Shown here: positions 25,128-33,847 of the stretch, piece by piece | How positions within the stretch are numbered: position 1 is the stretch's first letter | How the letters are laid out: each line of letters opens with the position of its first letter | Origin: Bryocella elongata | GTDB lineage: Bacteria > Acidobacteriota > Terriglobia > Terriglobales > Acidobacteriaceae | Length of the DNA: 64,000 nucleotides | Direction: 5' to 3' | NCBI RefSeq assembly: GCF_900108185.1 | Contig: NZ_FNVA01000003.1 | Location: forward strand, 124,001 to 188,000 | The notes under the pieces: model-generated | The model's database searches: none | The model's input: only the letters and a program-made list of their open reading frames with translations | Told to the model about the DNA's origin: nothing | Position numbers and translations under genes: made by a program

Positions 25128-26828
25128 CTACTTGAGGCCGTGCTTCGCTGGCGTGGTGTTGTTGTTGGCGAAGTTGTAGAGCTCGTCGACGATAGACTTC
25201 TCCGCACCGGCCATGCCGTAGACCTTGCCCGAGCCTTCGATCACCCAGAACTCGTTCGCTGCGTGAGCGCGGCCACCGTAGCCTGCAGAGCCACCAGCGA
25301 TGGGAAGCCCGATCGGCGTGGTGCCGGGGTCGCCCTGCTTGCCGTTGGTGAAGAGATAGCCGGGCCACGCGCCACCCATGTTCGTGTCCTCGGCGTCCAT
25401 GGTGGTGGTCTTGCTCAGCGGCGGAGTCCACGGGATGCCGAACTTGTCGAACATCTGCTCGACAGAGTGGGCGACGTCGGTGTCGAAGTCCATGGAAGAC
25501 CAGGGCTGGTCGCCGATGAGACGAAGCTGTACGTCCTTGTAGCCCTGGCTGTCGAGCCGCGCGCGAATCTTCTTGAGGATGTCACCGCTGTTCATGTCCG
25601 GCACGTAGCGGATGCTGTGCTTCGACGTGATCTTGTTCGGAAGGATCGCGCCCGAGCCGCCGGCATACATATTGCCGCCCCAGATGCCATCGAGGTTGAA
25701 GGCGGTGCCGAAGCTCGACATCTTGAGGACGGTATAGGGATCGTCGGAGATGAAGCGGGCGACACCGACGTTGTCGGCCATCTTCTTGAGATCGACCTTG
25801 CCGGCGGCTTCGTGGAGACGCTTGTCGGTGGCGGGATCGATGGGCTTGATGTTGTCCATGAAGCCGGGGATGGTGGGGGTGTTGCCGTCCTTGCCGATGA
25901 GGCTGCCCAGCATGAGGATGTGACGCCACGCCGGAGAATCGGTGGAGCGCTTGAAGATGCCATGGATGTCGGACACCGTGGGACCGCGGCCCCAGGCCGT
26001 GCCGCTGGTGGTGAGCTCGATGTACATCAGGCCTTCGGACGCGCCCATGATGGAGGCCGCGCGTGCGCCGTTCTGGCCGCCGAACATGAGCATCGCATCG
26101 GCGCGCTTCAGCAGGTCAGGATGCGTGGTGACGAACTTGTTGAGACCCATCGACATGCGTTCTTCGTCGCCCTCAGCGATGACGATGAGGTTGACCGGGA
26201 GCTTGCCGTTCGCCGCTTTGATGGCCTGGAAGGCGTTCCACTGCGTCATCTCCGGGCCCTTGGAGTTGACCGCGCCGCGACCGATGAGCACCTTCTTAAA
26301 GCCGGGATCGATGCCCGCAGTCTTGCCGTCGACGAGGCGCGCCTCAAACGGAGGAGCCACCCAAAGCTCAGGCTGCGTGACGGGCATGGTGTCGTACATC
26401 CAGTAGACGAGCAACGTCTTGGGAGCGCCTTCATTGCACTCAGCGTAGACGACGGGGTTACCGGGCTGGCCCCACTTGGTGATGCCGACGTCGTTGATCT
26501 GAGTCTTCTGGCAGCCGAGCTTGTCGAAGAAGCCCTTCACCATCTCGGGCGACTCCTGCATGCCTTCGCCGGAGTTCGAGATGCTGGGCTGCTGGATCCA
26601 CTTCTGCAGGTTCTCGACGTGCTCATCAATGTGGGCATCGATGTAGTCGAAGGCTTTCTTTTCTTCGGCCGGCATCTTGCTGGTGTCGATCTTTACGGTT
26701 TCATCGCCGTAGGGGCGAATGCCGAGCTTGTGCACGGGAGCGGAAGCCACAGATTTGGCCTTCTCCTTCGTACAGCCACTCAGTCCAGTGGCGGCGATAA
26801 GGCATGCTGCAAGATACCGATGGCGCAT
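25128..26828 (-). CDS. M20-family metallohydrolase-like lipoprotein
   Basis: About 566 residues. The ATG at 26828 is preceded by GGAG at 5 nt and begins a lipoprotein signal ending in LSGC, so the protein is probably anchored to a membrane facing the periplasm. The fold is the M20 peptidase type (carnosinase/ArgE/CPG2) with GRGAVNSKGP, IAEGDEER, a dimerisation domain in the middle and GRAHAANE near the C-terminus. Two expected metal ligands differ: the His of the GHxD motif is replaced by Met in YWMYDTMPV, and the Asp before KG is Asn in GAVNSKGP. The late His and the EE pair are kept. This pattern may define a subfamily rather than a dead enzyme. It might hydrolyse a peptide or N-acyl amino acid, which is of interest beside the NRPS, but that link is inference. 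Confidence 0.85.
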   Translation of the reverse strand: MRHRYLAACLIAATGLSGCTKEKAKSVASAPVHKLGIRPYGDETVKIDTSKMPAEEKKAFDYIDAHIDEHVENLQKWIQQPSISNSGEGMQESPEMVKGFFDKLGCQKTQINDVGITKWGQPGNPVVYAECNEGAPKTLLVYWMYDTMPVTQPELWVAPPFEARLVDGKTAGIDPGFKKVLIGRGAVNSKGPEMTQWNAFQAIKAANGKLPVNLIVIAEGDEERMSMGLNKFVTTHPDLLKRADAMLMFGGQNGARAASIMGASEGLMYIELTTSGTAWGRGPTVSDIHGIFKRSTDSPAWRHILMLGSLIGKDGNTPTIPGFMDNIKPIDPATDKRLHEAAGKVDLKKMADNVGVARFISDDPYTVLKMSSFGTAFNLDGIWGGNMYAGGSGAILPNKITSKHSIRYVPDMNSGDILKKIRARLDSQGYKDVQLRLIGDQPWSSMDFDTDVAHSVEQMFDKFGIPWTPPLSKTTTMDAEDTNMGGAWPGYLFTNGKQGDPGTTPIGLPIAGGSAGYGGRAHAANEFWVIEGSGKVYGMAGAEKSIVDELYNFANNNTTPAKHGLK

Positions 26829-27278
26829 ATTCACTCCAGGAATCACTTCAGAGACGTGGGTTTACGCAACACTGACAAGGCAGAATGAGGCTCTGGACTG
26901 CACGGCGAGAGCAGACGGGCAAGGGTCCCCCAGCGGCGCACGCGCGCGGAGGCCCGATAGAACAACATGAGTTGCAAGCTTGCCGAGAAGTGTATCGCAT
27001 CGCCGGACGGCGCGGGGCGCAGCCCAGGCTTCAACGGCAGCGACAAGTTTGGCGAGCGCCGGGCTCCCTGGCTCCCTGCAACGATGTGTCATCCCGAGCG
27101 AAGTCGAGGGACCTGCAGTTTGCCAGCACAGGCAAAGATGCCGGTTTCTCCACTACGCGGGACGAGCAACCGCCGGGTTGACGTCCACGTGAGCCGCGAA
27201 CGTTGGCACAGGTTCGTCCCGCTCCGGTCGAAAGGACACATCGGGTGGTGGCCGGAGATTGCCGGGGCGGCGCGGGCC
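26829..27278. other. Intergenic region with one dispersed repeat, no gene seen
   Basis: This 450-bp gap between the M20 gene and the 3' end of the P450 gene has no ORF with a convincing start or family match. It holds the M20 promoter side and the repeat listed separately. The remainder shows nothing I recognise. Confidence 0.6.
27088..27178. repeat. Dispersed intergenic repeat of the GAGCGAAGTCGAGGGACC type
   Basis: The segment begins TCATCCCGAGCGAAGTCGAG and continues GGACCTGCAG, then after about 45 bases ends in CTCCACTACGCGGGACGAG. This arrangement matches a short noncoding repeat that I recall as scattered through Acidobacteriota and several other phyla. Identification is from memory of the motif. 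Confidence 0.55.
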
Positions 27279-28670
27279 CTAGACGCCGGCGGGCACAGGT
27301 TCAGGCTCACGCGTGACCGCGGCAGCCGGTTTGAAGCTCATGCGGATGCCGTTCTTCGGGCGGAGGATGACCATGGCGCGCTCTTCGATGTCCTGCCCGG
27401 GGGCCAGTACGAAGTCGTACCGGCGCAGCAGCGTGCTCAGGATCATGAGGATCTGGAGCATCGCGTACTGGTTGCCGATGCAGATGCGCGGGCCGCCGCC
27501 GAAGGGCAGGTAGGTGAACGGCGTGCGCAGCTTGTCGTTCTCTTTGGCCATGCGCTCAGGCCGAAACTCTTCAGGACTGTCCCAGCGGCTCTTCGCATGG
27601 TGTGCGCCGTAGACGTAGACGATGACCATCGCCCCTGCGGGAATGACGGTATCGCCGATGCGGTCTTCGTTGATCGCCATGCGGTCGACCATCCAGAACG
27701 GCGGATAGAGCCGCAGCGCCTCGGCGATGACCTGCGAGGTGTACGGGAACTTCATGACATCGCCATGGGTGAGCAGGTTGTCGCCCAGGACCGCGTAGAA
27801 CTCCTCGCGCACGCGGGCGAGGCACTCGGGATGCTGACTCATGAGGTAGAGGAGCCATGAGAGGCCGTTGGACGAGGTCTCGTGTCCGGCGACGAGCAGC
27901 TGCATGCTCTCGCTGAGGACCAACTCATCGGTCATGCCTTCGCCGTCGGCGTAGCGTGCATCCATCAGGCTTTGCAGCATGTCGCTGCCGGGCGGCTGGT
28001 GGCGACGCTGCTTGATGATCTCGAGCAGCACGTTGTCCGCGCTGACGCGCATATCTTCGTGCTTCTTCAGCTCTCCTGAGGCCGCGAACCAAGGATTCAG
28101 ATAGGGTTGCAGCGTCTGGCGGACGATGAACTCCTGCACGGTGCAGATGGTGTGGCTGACGAGATCGATGTCCTTGCGGTCCAGCTTGGCGCCAAAGAGC
28201 GACCGCGCCACCATCGCGAAGGTCATCTCCATCAGCTGCGGATAGATGTCGACCGGCCCAGCCTGGATGCGGCGGTCGAACTCGGCCATGGAGGCGTCGA
28301 GCGAGTCCTGCATGATGGCCGTGAGGGCGTCGAGTTGCTTGCGGTCGAAGCCCTTCTGGATGAGGCGGCGCTGGTCGCGCCAGGGCTGGCCTTCGGTCGT
28401 CAGCAGGCCCTTGCCGAGGAAGTGGCCCATGCGCTTCACCTGGATCTCGGACTTCTGGTAGTTCTCGGCGTTGGTCTTCAGCACGTGCTGAATGACGGCC
28501 GGATCGATCGTGACGATCGCTTCCTTGAGGCCGCCGAGATAGAACCGGAAGGTGTCGCCAAACTCCTCGGTATAGGTCTGAAGGACCGTGACGGGATTGC
28601 GCGCGATCGCGGGCGAATCCTTGAAGGAGCGGAAGCGGGAGACTGCTGGTATGGATGCGGACAACGTCAC
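27279..28670 (-). CDS. Cytochrome P450
   Basis: The 463-residue P450 has the I-helix oxygen-binding motif AGHETSS (about 261-267), the ExxR motif EALR (about 317-320), PERM of the meander, and the heme-binding loop FGGGPRICIG with the thiolate Cys at about 397. The sequence type is close to bacterial enzymes related to the CYP102 and CYP4 branches, many of which hydroxylate fatty acids. No reductase or ferredoxin is fused or adjacent, so electrons must come from elsewhere. GAGG sits 1 nt before the GTG at 28670 and 7 nt before a TTG at 28664, so the TTG may be the true start. The desaturase gene lies 119 nt upstream on the same strand, suggesting they act on the same lipid. Confidence 0.93.
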   Translation of the reverse strand: MTLSASIPAVSRFRSFKDSPAIARNPVTVLQTYTEEFGDTFRFYLGGLKEAIVTIDPAVIQHVLKTNAENYQKSEIQVKRMGHFLGKGLLTTEGQPWRDQRRLIQKGFDRKQLDALTAIMQDSLDASMAEFDRRIQAGPVDIYPQLMEMTFAMVARSLFGAKLDRKDIDLVSHTICTVQEFIVRQTLQPYLNPWFAASGELKKHEDMRVSADNVLLEIIKQRRHQPPGSDMLQSLMDARYADGEGMTDELVLSESMQLLVAGHETSSNGLSWLLYLMSQHPECLARVREEFYAVLGDNLLTHGDVMKFPYTSQVIAEALRLYPPFWMVDRMAINEDRIGDTVIPAGAMVIVYVYGAHHAKSRWDSPEEFRPERMAKENDKLRTPFTYLPFGGGPRICIGNQYAMLQILMILSTLLRRYDFVLAPGQDIEERAMVILRPKNGIRMSFKPAAAVTREPEPVPAGV

Positions 28671-28679
28671 ACCTCGCCG

Positions 28680-28738
28680 CAGGTACGGGGCTGCCGGTTA
28701 TGGCGAAGGACAGAAGTCTTGCCTTGCAGCTGTACCTG
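28680..28738 (-). promoter_or_regulatory. Imperfect hairpin in the P450 leader
   Basis: CAGGTAC plus GCTGC on one side pairs with GCAGC plus GTACCTG on the other, giving about 12 paired bases with a small internal loop. It lies between the desaturase stop and the P450 Shine-Dalgarno. It could slow readthrough or affect translation of the P450. Confidence 0.35.
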
Positions 28739-28789
28739 GGGCCTTACATCGGAGATCAAGCTCGGGAGATTGGGAAGCCCAGGACGGGA

Positions 28790-29941
28790 TCAGGACCAGG
28801 TTCCGTCGCCCAGTTGCTTCAAAAGTATCAGGTGATGCCAGATCGCGCGCGTCATGGTGGGGTGCTGGCGGTAGGGCACATTGAACTCGGCTGCGGTCTC
28901 CTTCACGATCTTCGTGAGCGGAGCGTAGTGCGTGTGGCAGACGAACGGGCAGAGGTGGTGGACGACGTGATGGTTGAGGCCACCGGTCAACCAGCCGACC
29001 ATGGGGCTGGTCGTGGCGTAATCGGCCGTCGTCGCGAAGATGTGGTACACCCCGTTCTCGAACTCGTTGCGGCCCTCGGGGAAGTAGGTGCTGTCCACCG
29101 TGTGGGTCGTCTGGAAGACCAGCGCCACACTCAAGCCGACGATCAGGTGCACCATCAGGAACGCTCCGGCGACTACCAACATCGGCATGTGCAGGAGGAG
29201 CACCGGGAGAACCAGCATGTACGTGAGGTAGAAGGCTTTGCCGGCGAACAGGATGACGTACTCGCGGGCCGGGTGCCTGGTGCGGGTCAGGTAATCGTGC
29301 TCGGGCTTGAAGAAGCACTCGAAGTCTCGGACAAAGACGTAATCGAGCGAGAACACCGCGTACAGGAAGAGCGCGTAGATGTGCTGGAAGCGCTGCAGGG
29401 GCCGGAGCGGCTCGTGGGGCGTAAACCGGAGCAGGCCGCGTCCCGTCAGAGCATCGTCCTCCCCGTGCACATTGACGCACGAGTGGTGGCCACGATGATG
29501 CAGGATCCGCCACATATACGAGTTGATCCCACACACATCGAAGACGTAGTTGAGCGCCTTGTTCACGGTCGCGGTGGAGGAGATGGCGTTGTGGTTGCTG
29601 TCGTGCGCGATATTCAGCAGGAGGAAGGTCTGGGCAAGCCCACCGAGAAGATAGAGAGCCAGAAACGAGGGCGTTGCGGGGTGAATCGCGTAGATCGCGA
29701 CCCAGCTGCCAGCGAGCACCGCCAGGCCGACGCCGATCTTGATCCACATGGCGCTATTGGCTTTAGGCGAGAGGTTCTGGTCGGCGAAGTAGCGATCAAG
29801 GCGGCGACGGAGCACCTTGGGGAACGATGGATCGCCCGCAAGATAGACGCTCTCCGGCAGGGTCTCGTGGGAAACGAGGTCTTCCACGGCAGCGTTCGAA
29901 GCAATCGGGGTGCCAATGGGGGAAGTCACTGCCTGGGACAT
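28790..29941 (-). CDS. Membrane fatty acid desaturase
   Basis: The ATG at 29941 has GGAG about 10 nt upstream and gives 383 residues. The three histidine boxes of the di-iron membrane desaturase/hydroxylase family are present: HDSNH (113-117), HHRGHH (148-153) and NHHVVHH (323-329). Hydrophobic segments for about four transmembrane passes lie between them. The third box has His rather than Gln, unlike typical front-end enzymes with a fused cytochrome b5, and no b5 domain is present. It should insert a double bond (or another di-iron modification) in a lipid-bound or carrier-bound acyl chain. Divergent from the acyl-AMP ligase gene and followed by a P450 gene, it is a good candidate for tailoring the acyl group handled by that megasynthase. 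Confidence 0.92.
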   Translation of the reverse strand: MSQAVTSPIGTPIASNAAVEDLVSHETLPESVYLAGDPSFPKVLRRRLDRYFADQNLSPKANSAMWIKIGVGLAVLAGSWVAIYAIHPATPSFLALYLLGGLAQTFLLLNIAHDSNHNAISSTATVNKALNYVFDVCGINSYMWRILHHRGHHSCVNVHGEDDALTGRGLLRFTPHEPLRPLQRFQHIYALFLYAVFSLDYVFVRDFECFFKPEHDYLTRTRHPAREYVILFAGKAFYLTYMLVLPVLLLHMPMLVVAGAFLMVHLIVGLSVALVFQTTHTVDSTYFPEGRNEFENGVYHIFATTADYATTSPMVGWLTGGLNHHVVHHLCPFVCHTHYAPLTKIVKETAAEFNVPYRQHPTMTRAIWHHLILLKQLGDGTWS

Positions 29942-30473
29942 TACGGCCGTCTCCACAATCCTGTTGAAGGTTCTTCTGATTCCCGGTCCGGGCTACGAGT
30001 ATTCTGTGCAATCAGCGGCCGGGGCGCAGCCAACCGTGGCCTGCAAGTGCTGATCGTAGCTGGGACGAGGACACGGATCAAGGTGTTTCACCCGGCGGTA
30101 GCGGGGTTTCCCGTTCCGACGAAAGATGGGGCCGGGTATCGGCACGGAGCGCCACAGGCTTGTAGCCTTTGATCTTGCCTCTGCTAGCATGGTCGGATAC
30201 TGCACACGAATGGAGTGGCTCAAACCGCATCCGGAAACCCCGGAACCCGTCCGGCCGTCTGCTTTGTTTTCATCCGCAACTTGTTCGCCGCGGACACGAC
30301 GGAAGATGCGAACCGAGTCCATTCCGTCCGTTTGTCCGATCCGGATTTGCCTGCATCCCCGTCTTTGTTCGACTCTGTAGGGAGATGCCGTGGGCTCTGG
30401 AAGCAGCGAAACACTGCAAGACTTCGGTTCAGGTATACCTATTCAACGCTCGAAGGGGCTTAGCTGATCTACT
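29942..30473. promoter_or_regulatory. Divergent promoter region between desaturase and acyl-AMP ligase genes
   Basis: The 532-bp gap separates two divergent genes and must hold both promoters. No ORF in it has a credible start or composition. It contains a nested inverted repeat at 30090-30137 (ACCCGGC with GCCGGGT, enclosing CGGGG-TTT-CCCG). I found no convincing -35/-10 pair. Confidence 0.5.
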
Positions 30474-33400
30474 ATGGCGTCGATTTTAGATGAACTGGAC
30501 CGGCTGGGAGAGGAGCAACCACATAAGCTCCTGTTCTCCTATCTCGATCTGAACGGCAACACGCTCGAGAGCTACACGTATGCCTCGTTCCTGGCGCGCA
30601 CCAAGGCGATCGCCGGCCACCTGCTGAAGGATGGCCGCTTCGTGGCGGAAGATCGTCTGCTTCTGGCATACCCTGCTGGTCTTGAGATGATCTGCGCGTT
30701 CTTCGGATGCATCCGCGCGGGATTAATTCCTGTGCCGGTGTACCCGCCGAGCTCCCGCGGCTTCCAGAGTGCGCTCTACAAAATGGTGCACATCGCCAAG
30801 GACTGCCAGGCTGCCGGGGTGCTGACCAGCAGCGAATACCATGCGTCGCTGAAGATCAACATGGCTCGCAGCGGCGTTGCGACCTCTGGCGTGGATATCG
30901 ACTACATCTCCGGGATGCCGTGGATCGTGACCGAGACGTTTGAAGACCTCGTCCCGGGCGCCACCTATCCGGCCCCCGCGAAGATCCTGTTCCTGCAGTA
31001 CACGTCCGGCTCCACGATGGAGCCCAAGGGCGTGATGGTGACGCACGAGAACATCGTGCGCACGGCCCCGCTGGTCATTGACCATTCGTCGCCGGTGATT
31101 GTCTCCTGGCTGCCGCAGTACCACGACATGGGCCTGATCGGTTGCTACCTCTACCCGGCCCTGCGTGGCGGAACCACCTACGGCTTCTCGCCGACGGACT
31201 TTATCCAGCGCCCCGTGCTTTGGTTCGAAACCATCAGCACCTATAAGGCGACCCACACGGCTGCTCCCAACTTCGCCTATGAGTACTGCCTCCGCGCAGG
31301 ACGCATTCCGAAGGAGAGCATGGAGCTGTGCGACCTGAGCACGCTGCATGTGCTGATGTGCGCCGCCGAGCCCGTGAAGGCGGACACCTATACCCGCTTC
31401 CTCGAGGCGTTCCAGCCCTACGGACTCAAGGCCGAGGCCTTCTACGCAGCCTATGGGCTGGCGGAGAATACGCTGGCGGTCTCGCTGGAGGGCCGCAGGA
31501 TCATCGCGGTCAGCAAGCAGGCACTGGCCATGGGCCGGGCGCGGCTCACGACCGAGGTCTCCGAGATCACTTCGTCCGCGCAGGTCGTGAGCTGCGGCAG
31601 GACGCTGCCCGGCATGGATGTTCGCATCGTCGAGCCCGAGCTCCACAAGGTGCTGCCGGACGGCGGTATCGGCGAGATCTGGATCGCGGGCCTCGGCAAG
31701 TGTGCGGGCTACTGGAACAACCCCGAGCTGACGCTGAAGCAGTTCCGCGCGCGACTGACCGACGACACACCGTACGATGATGGCTTCCTCCGCACCGGCG
31801 ATATGGGCTTCTTCCATGAGGGCGAGCTGTACGTCTGCGGCCGCATCAAGGACATGATCATCCTGCGCGGACAGAACTACTATCCGCAGGACATCGAAGG
31901 CGTGGTGGAGCGGGCGTCTCCGCTGATCCGCGCGCATTGCGTGGCAGCGTTCCAGATCCACGAGGAGAGCGAACCTGCGCTGGCTATCGTCGCCGAAGTC
32001 AAGAACCCGTCGCAGATTCCCGACGCGCGCAAGATCGCCCAGGCGGTGCGTAACTTCCTCAACGTCGAAGTCGCGCTGATCTCCTTCATCGCGCCGCGTG
32101 CGATTCCGCGCACCAGCTCCGGCAAGATCATGCGCCACAAGGCCAAGCAGCTGTGGGTGGCAGGTGAGTTCAAGGTCCTGAACGAGTTCTCGCGCGAGAA
32201 GGATGCCGGAGCCTCTTCGGCTGGCTTTGAAAAGCAGACGCCGTTCGATGAACTCAAGGCTCGCTACAACCTGACGGGCAATGAGACTTACAACCTCGTC
32301 GACGCTGGGCTGGACTCTCTTGACCTCGTGGTCTTCATGCATGAGATCAAGGAGCTGCTGAAAGACAAGGGCGCCGATGTGCTGGCGCGGCAGGTCGATA
32401 TCGGCGTCATCCAGCGGGTGAGCGTGGCCGAGCTGTTCCAGCTCGCGGAGCACCTGGAGAGCGCGCCCGAAGAGGCGATCGAGCATCTTCGTCAGTCGCT
32501 GCACGTCTTCCGTGAAGAGCAGCGCGAGACCGAGCGCAGGATGATGAGCGAAGATCGCAAGCTCGTCTTCGATCCTCCCGCACCGCTCCCGGTTCCAGTG
32601 GTGCCAGAGTCGCATCACATCCTGCTGACCGGCGGTACCGGCTTCATTGGGCCATTCCTGATCAAGAGCCTGCTGGAGCAGACGCGCGCGAAGATCTACG
32701 TTCTCGTGCGCGCCTCGGATGACGAGCAGGGCAGGCAGCGTCTGCGCGGCGCGATGGAGTCCATGGGCCCGTGCAGCCATTCGCTGATGCAGATGTTCGA
32801 ATCGCGTGTGACGCCGTTGTGCGGTGATCTGAGCCAGCAGAATCTTGGCCTCGCCGCCGATGCGTGGGACTTCCTCGCGAGCGAGTGCGACACGATCTAT
32901 CACAACGGCGCCACGGTGAACTACCTGTTCAACTACGACCGCATGCGCGACGCGAACGTGATGGGGACGAACGAAGTCCTGCGGCTCGCCTTTGAAGGCC
33001 GCGCGAAGGAGTTCAACTACGTTTCGACGACGTTCGTCTTCGGCTGGGCGGTGAAGGACGTGCTGTGGGAGACGGACTTCAACGAAGATCTGGAGCTGCT
33101 GGACTTTGGCTACAGCCAGACGAAGTGGGTCGCAGAGCAGGTGGTCGCAGATGCCCGCGCCAAGGGGCTTTCGACGCGCATCTTCCGCCCAGCTCTCGTC
33201 AGCCCGTCGGTCGATGGCGGAGGCAATAACTTCGACATTGCGGTGCGGCTGGTGGCCTTCATGGTGAACCACGGCATCGGTGTGGATGCGTTGAACCAGG
33301 TGAGCTTTGTGCCGGCGGACATCGTCGCGAACAACATCGTGTCGATCTCCAACTCGGCAGGCACGGCCGGCAAGACGTACCACATCGTGCGCGACGACTA

Positions 33401-33746
33401 CGCGAACATGATGGACATCACCAACCTGATCACAAAGTCGACCGGGAGGCAGTTCGATATCTTCGCCGTGAATGACTTCGTGCCGGAACTGATCCGCCGC
33501 TGCCGCAAGGAGGACCTGCTGTTCCCGCTGCTGGACTTCCTCGTCGGCTCGGTGGACAACATCACGGGGATGGAGTTCAAGCGCTACGACAACTCGACCT
33601 ACCAGGCAGCCCGCGATGCTTCAAAGTGGGGACAGCCGGATCCTCCGCTCGACGATGTGGTGAACGGCATCCTGAAGTTCATGCACCGCAAGGGCATCAT
33701 TTCGGTCGCGCCGCGTGAGGTCGATGCAGCGGTTCCTGCGGACTGA
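30474..33746 (+). CDS. Fatty acyl-AMP ligase / acyl carrier / thioester reductase megasynthase
   Basis: The 1090-residue protein has three domains. Residues 1 to about 580 form a fatty acyl-AMP ligase with PPSSRGFQ, the P loop QYTSGSTMEPKG (about 175-186), and GRIKDMIILRGQNYYPQDIE, typical of FAALs rather than CoA ligases. A carrier domain (about 590-680) has its Ser in AGLDSLDL (Ser615). From about 710 to the end lies an NAD(P)H thioester reductase of the extended SDR type, with TGGTGFIG and a catalytic YSQTK (Tyr880, Lys884). The expected chemistry is fatty acid to acyl-AMP to acyl-ACP to aldehyde, or on to alcohol. The layout parallels carboxylic acid reductases but with a FAAL front end. 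A desaturase, a P450 and an MMPL exporter flank it. No good Shine-Dalgarno is visible before the ATG. Confidence 0.92.
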   Translation: MASILDELDRLGEEQPHKLLFSYLDLNGNTLESYTYASFLARTKAIAGHLLKDGRFVAEDRLLLAYPAGLEMICAFFGCIRAGLIPVPVYPPSSRGFQSALYKMVHIAKDCQAAGVLTSSEYHASLKINMARSGVATSGVDIDYISGMPWIVTETFEDLVPGATYPAPAKILFLQYTSGSTMEPKGVMVTHENIVRTAPLVIDHSSPVIVSWLPQYHDMGLIGCYLYPALRGGTTYGFSPTDFIQRPVLWFETISTYKATHTAAPNFAYEYCLRAGRIPKESMELCDLSTLHVLMCAAEPVKADTYTRFLEAFQPYGLKAEAFYAAYGLAENTLAVSLEGRRIIAVSKQALAMGRARLTTEVSEITSSAQVVSCGRTLPGMDVRIVEPELHKVLPDGGIGEIWIAGLGKCAGYWNNPELTLKQFRARLTDDTPYDDGFLRTGDMGFFHEGELYVCGRIKDMIILRGQNYYPQDIEGVVERASPLIRAHCVAAFQIHEESEPALAIVAEVKNPSQIPDARKIAQAVRNFLNVEVALISFIAPRAIPRTSSGKIMRHKAKQLWVAGEFKVLNEFSREKDAGASSAGFEKQTPFDELKARYNLTGNETYNLVDAGLDSLDLVVFMHEIKELLKDKGADVLARQVDIGVIQRVSVAELFQLAEHLESAPEEAIEHLRQSLHVFREEQRETERRMMSEDRKLVFDPPAPLPVPVVPESHHILLTGGTGFIGPFLIKSLLEQTRAKIYVLVRASDDEQGRQRLRGAMESMGPCSHSLMQMFESRVTPLCGDLSQQNLGLAADAWDFLASECDTIYHNGATVNYLFNYDRMRDANVMGTNEVLRLAFEGRAKEFNYVSTTFVFGWAVKDVLWETDFNEDLELLDFGYSQTKWVAEQVVADARAKGLSTRIFRPALVSPSVDGGGNNFDIAVRLVAFMVNHGIGVDALNQVSFVPADIVANNIVSISNSAGTAGKTYHIVRDDYANMMDITNLITKSTGRQFDIFAVNDFVPELIRRCRKEDLLFPLLDFLVGSVDNITGMEFKRYDNSTYQAARDASKWGQPDPPLDDVVNGILKFMHRKGIISVAPREVDAAVPAD

Positions 33747-33764
33747 TCGCGCGACACAGAAACA

Positions 33765-33797
33765 GCAAAGAGCCCACCGCAGCGGTGGGCTCTTTGC
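33765..33797. terminator. Perfect bidirectional terminator
   Basis: A perfect 16-bp inverted repeat (GCAAAGAGCCCACCGC and its complement around one A) has A-rich left and T-rich right flanks inside the stem. It lies between the convergent megasynthase and secreted-protein genes and should stop transcription both ways. Confidence 0.9.
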
Positions 33798-33847
33798 ATT
33801 AGGACGCCTGATCGATTGCAGCACTGGCGCTACTTCTTCTGTGATCG

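Noticed and set aside
30169-30489. Short plus-strand ORFs in the desaturase-megasynthase gap
   Set aside because: No ribosome sites, overlapping alternatives in all frames and Arg/Pro/Ser-rich composition.
30723-33383. Very long minus-strand ORF (886 codons) opposite the FAAL-ACP-reductase gene
   Set aside because: It is the antisense of a well-supported three-domain enzyme, has Arg/His/Val-rich composition and no family motif. Such shadows are common in GC-rich genomes.
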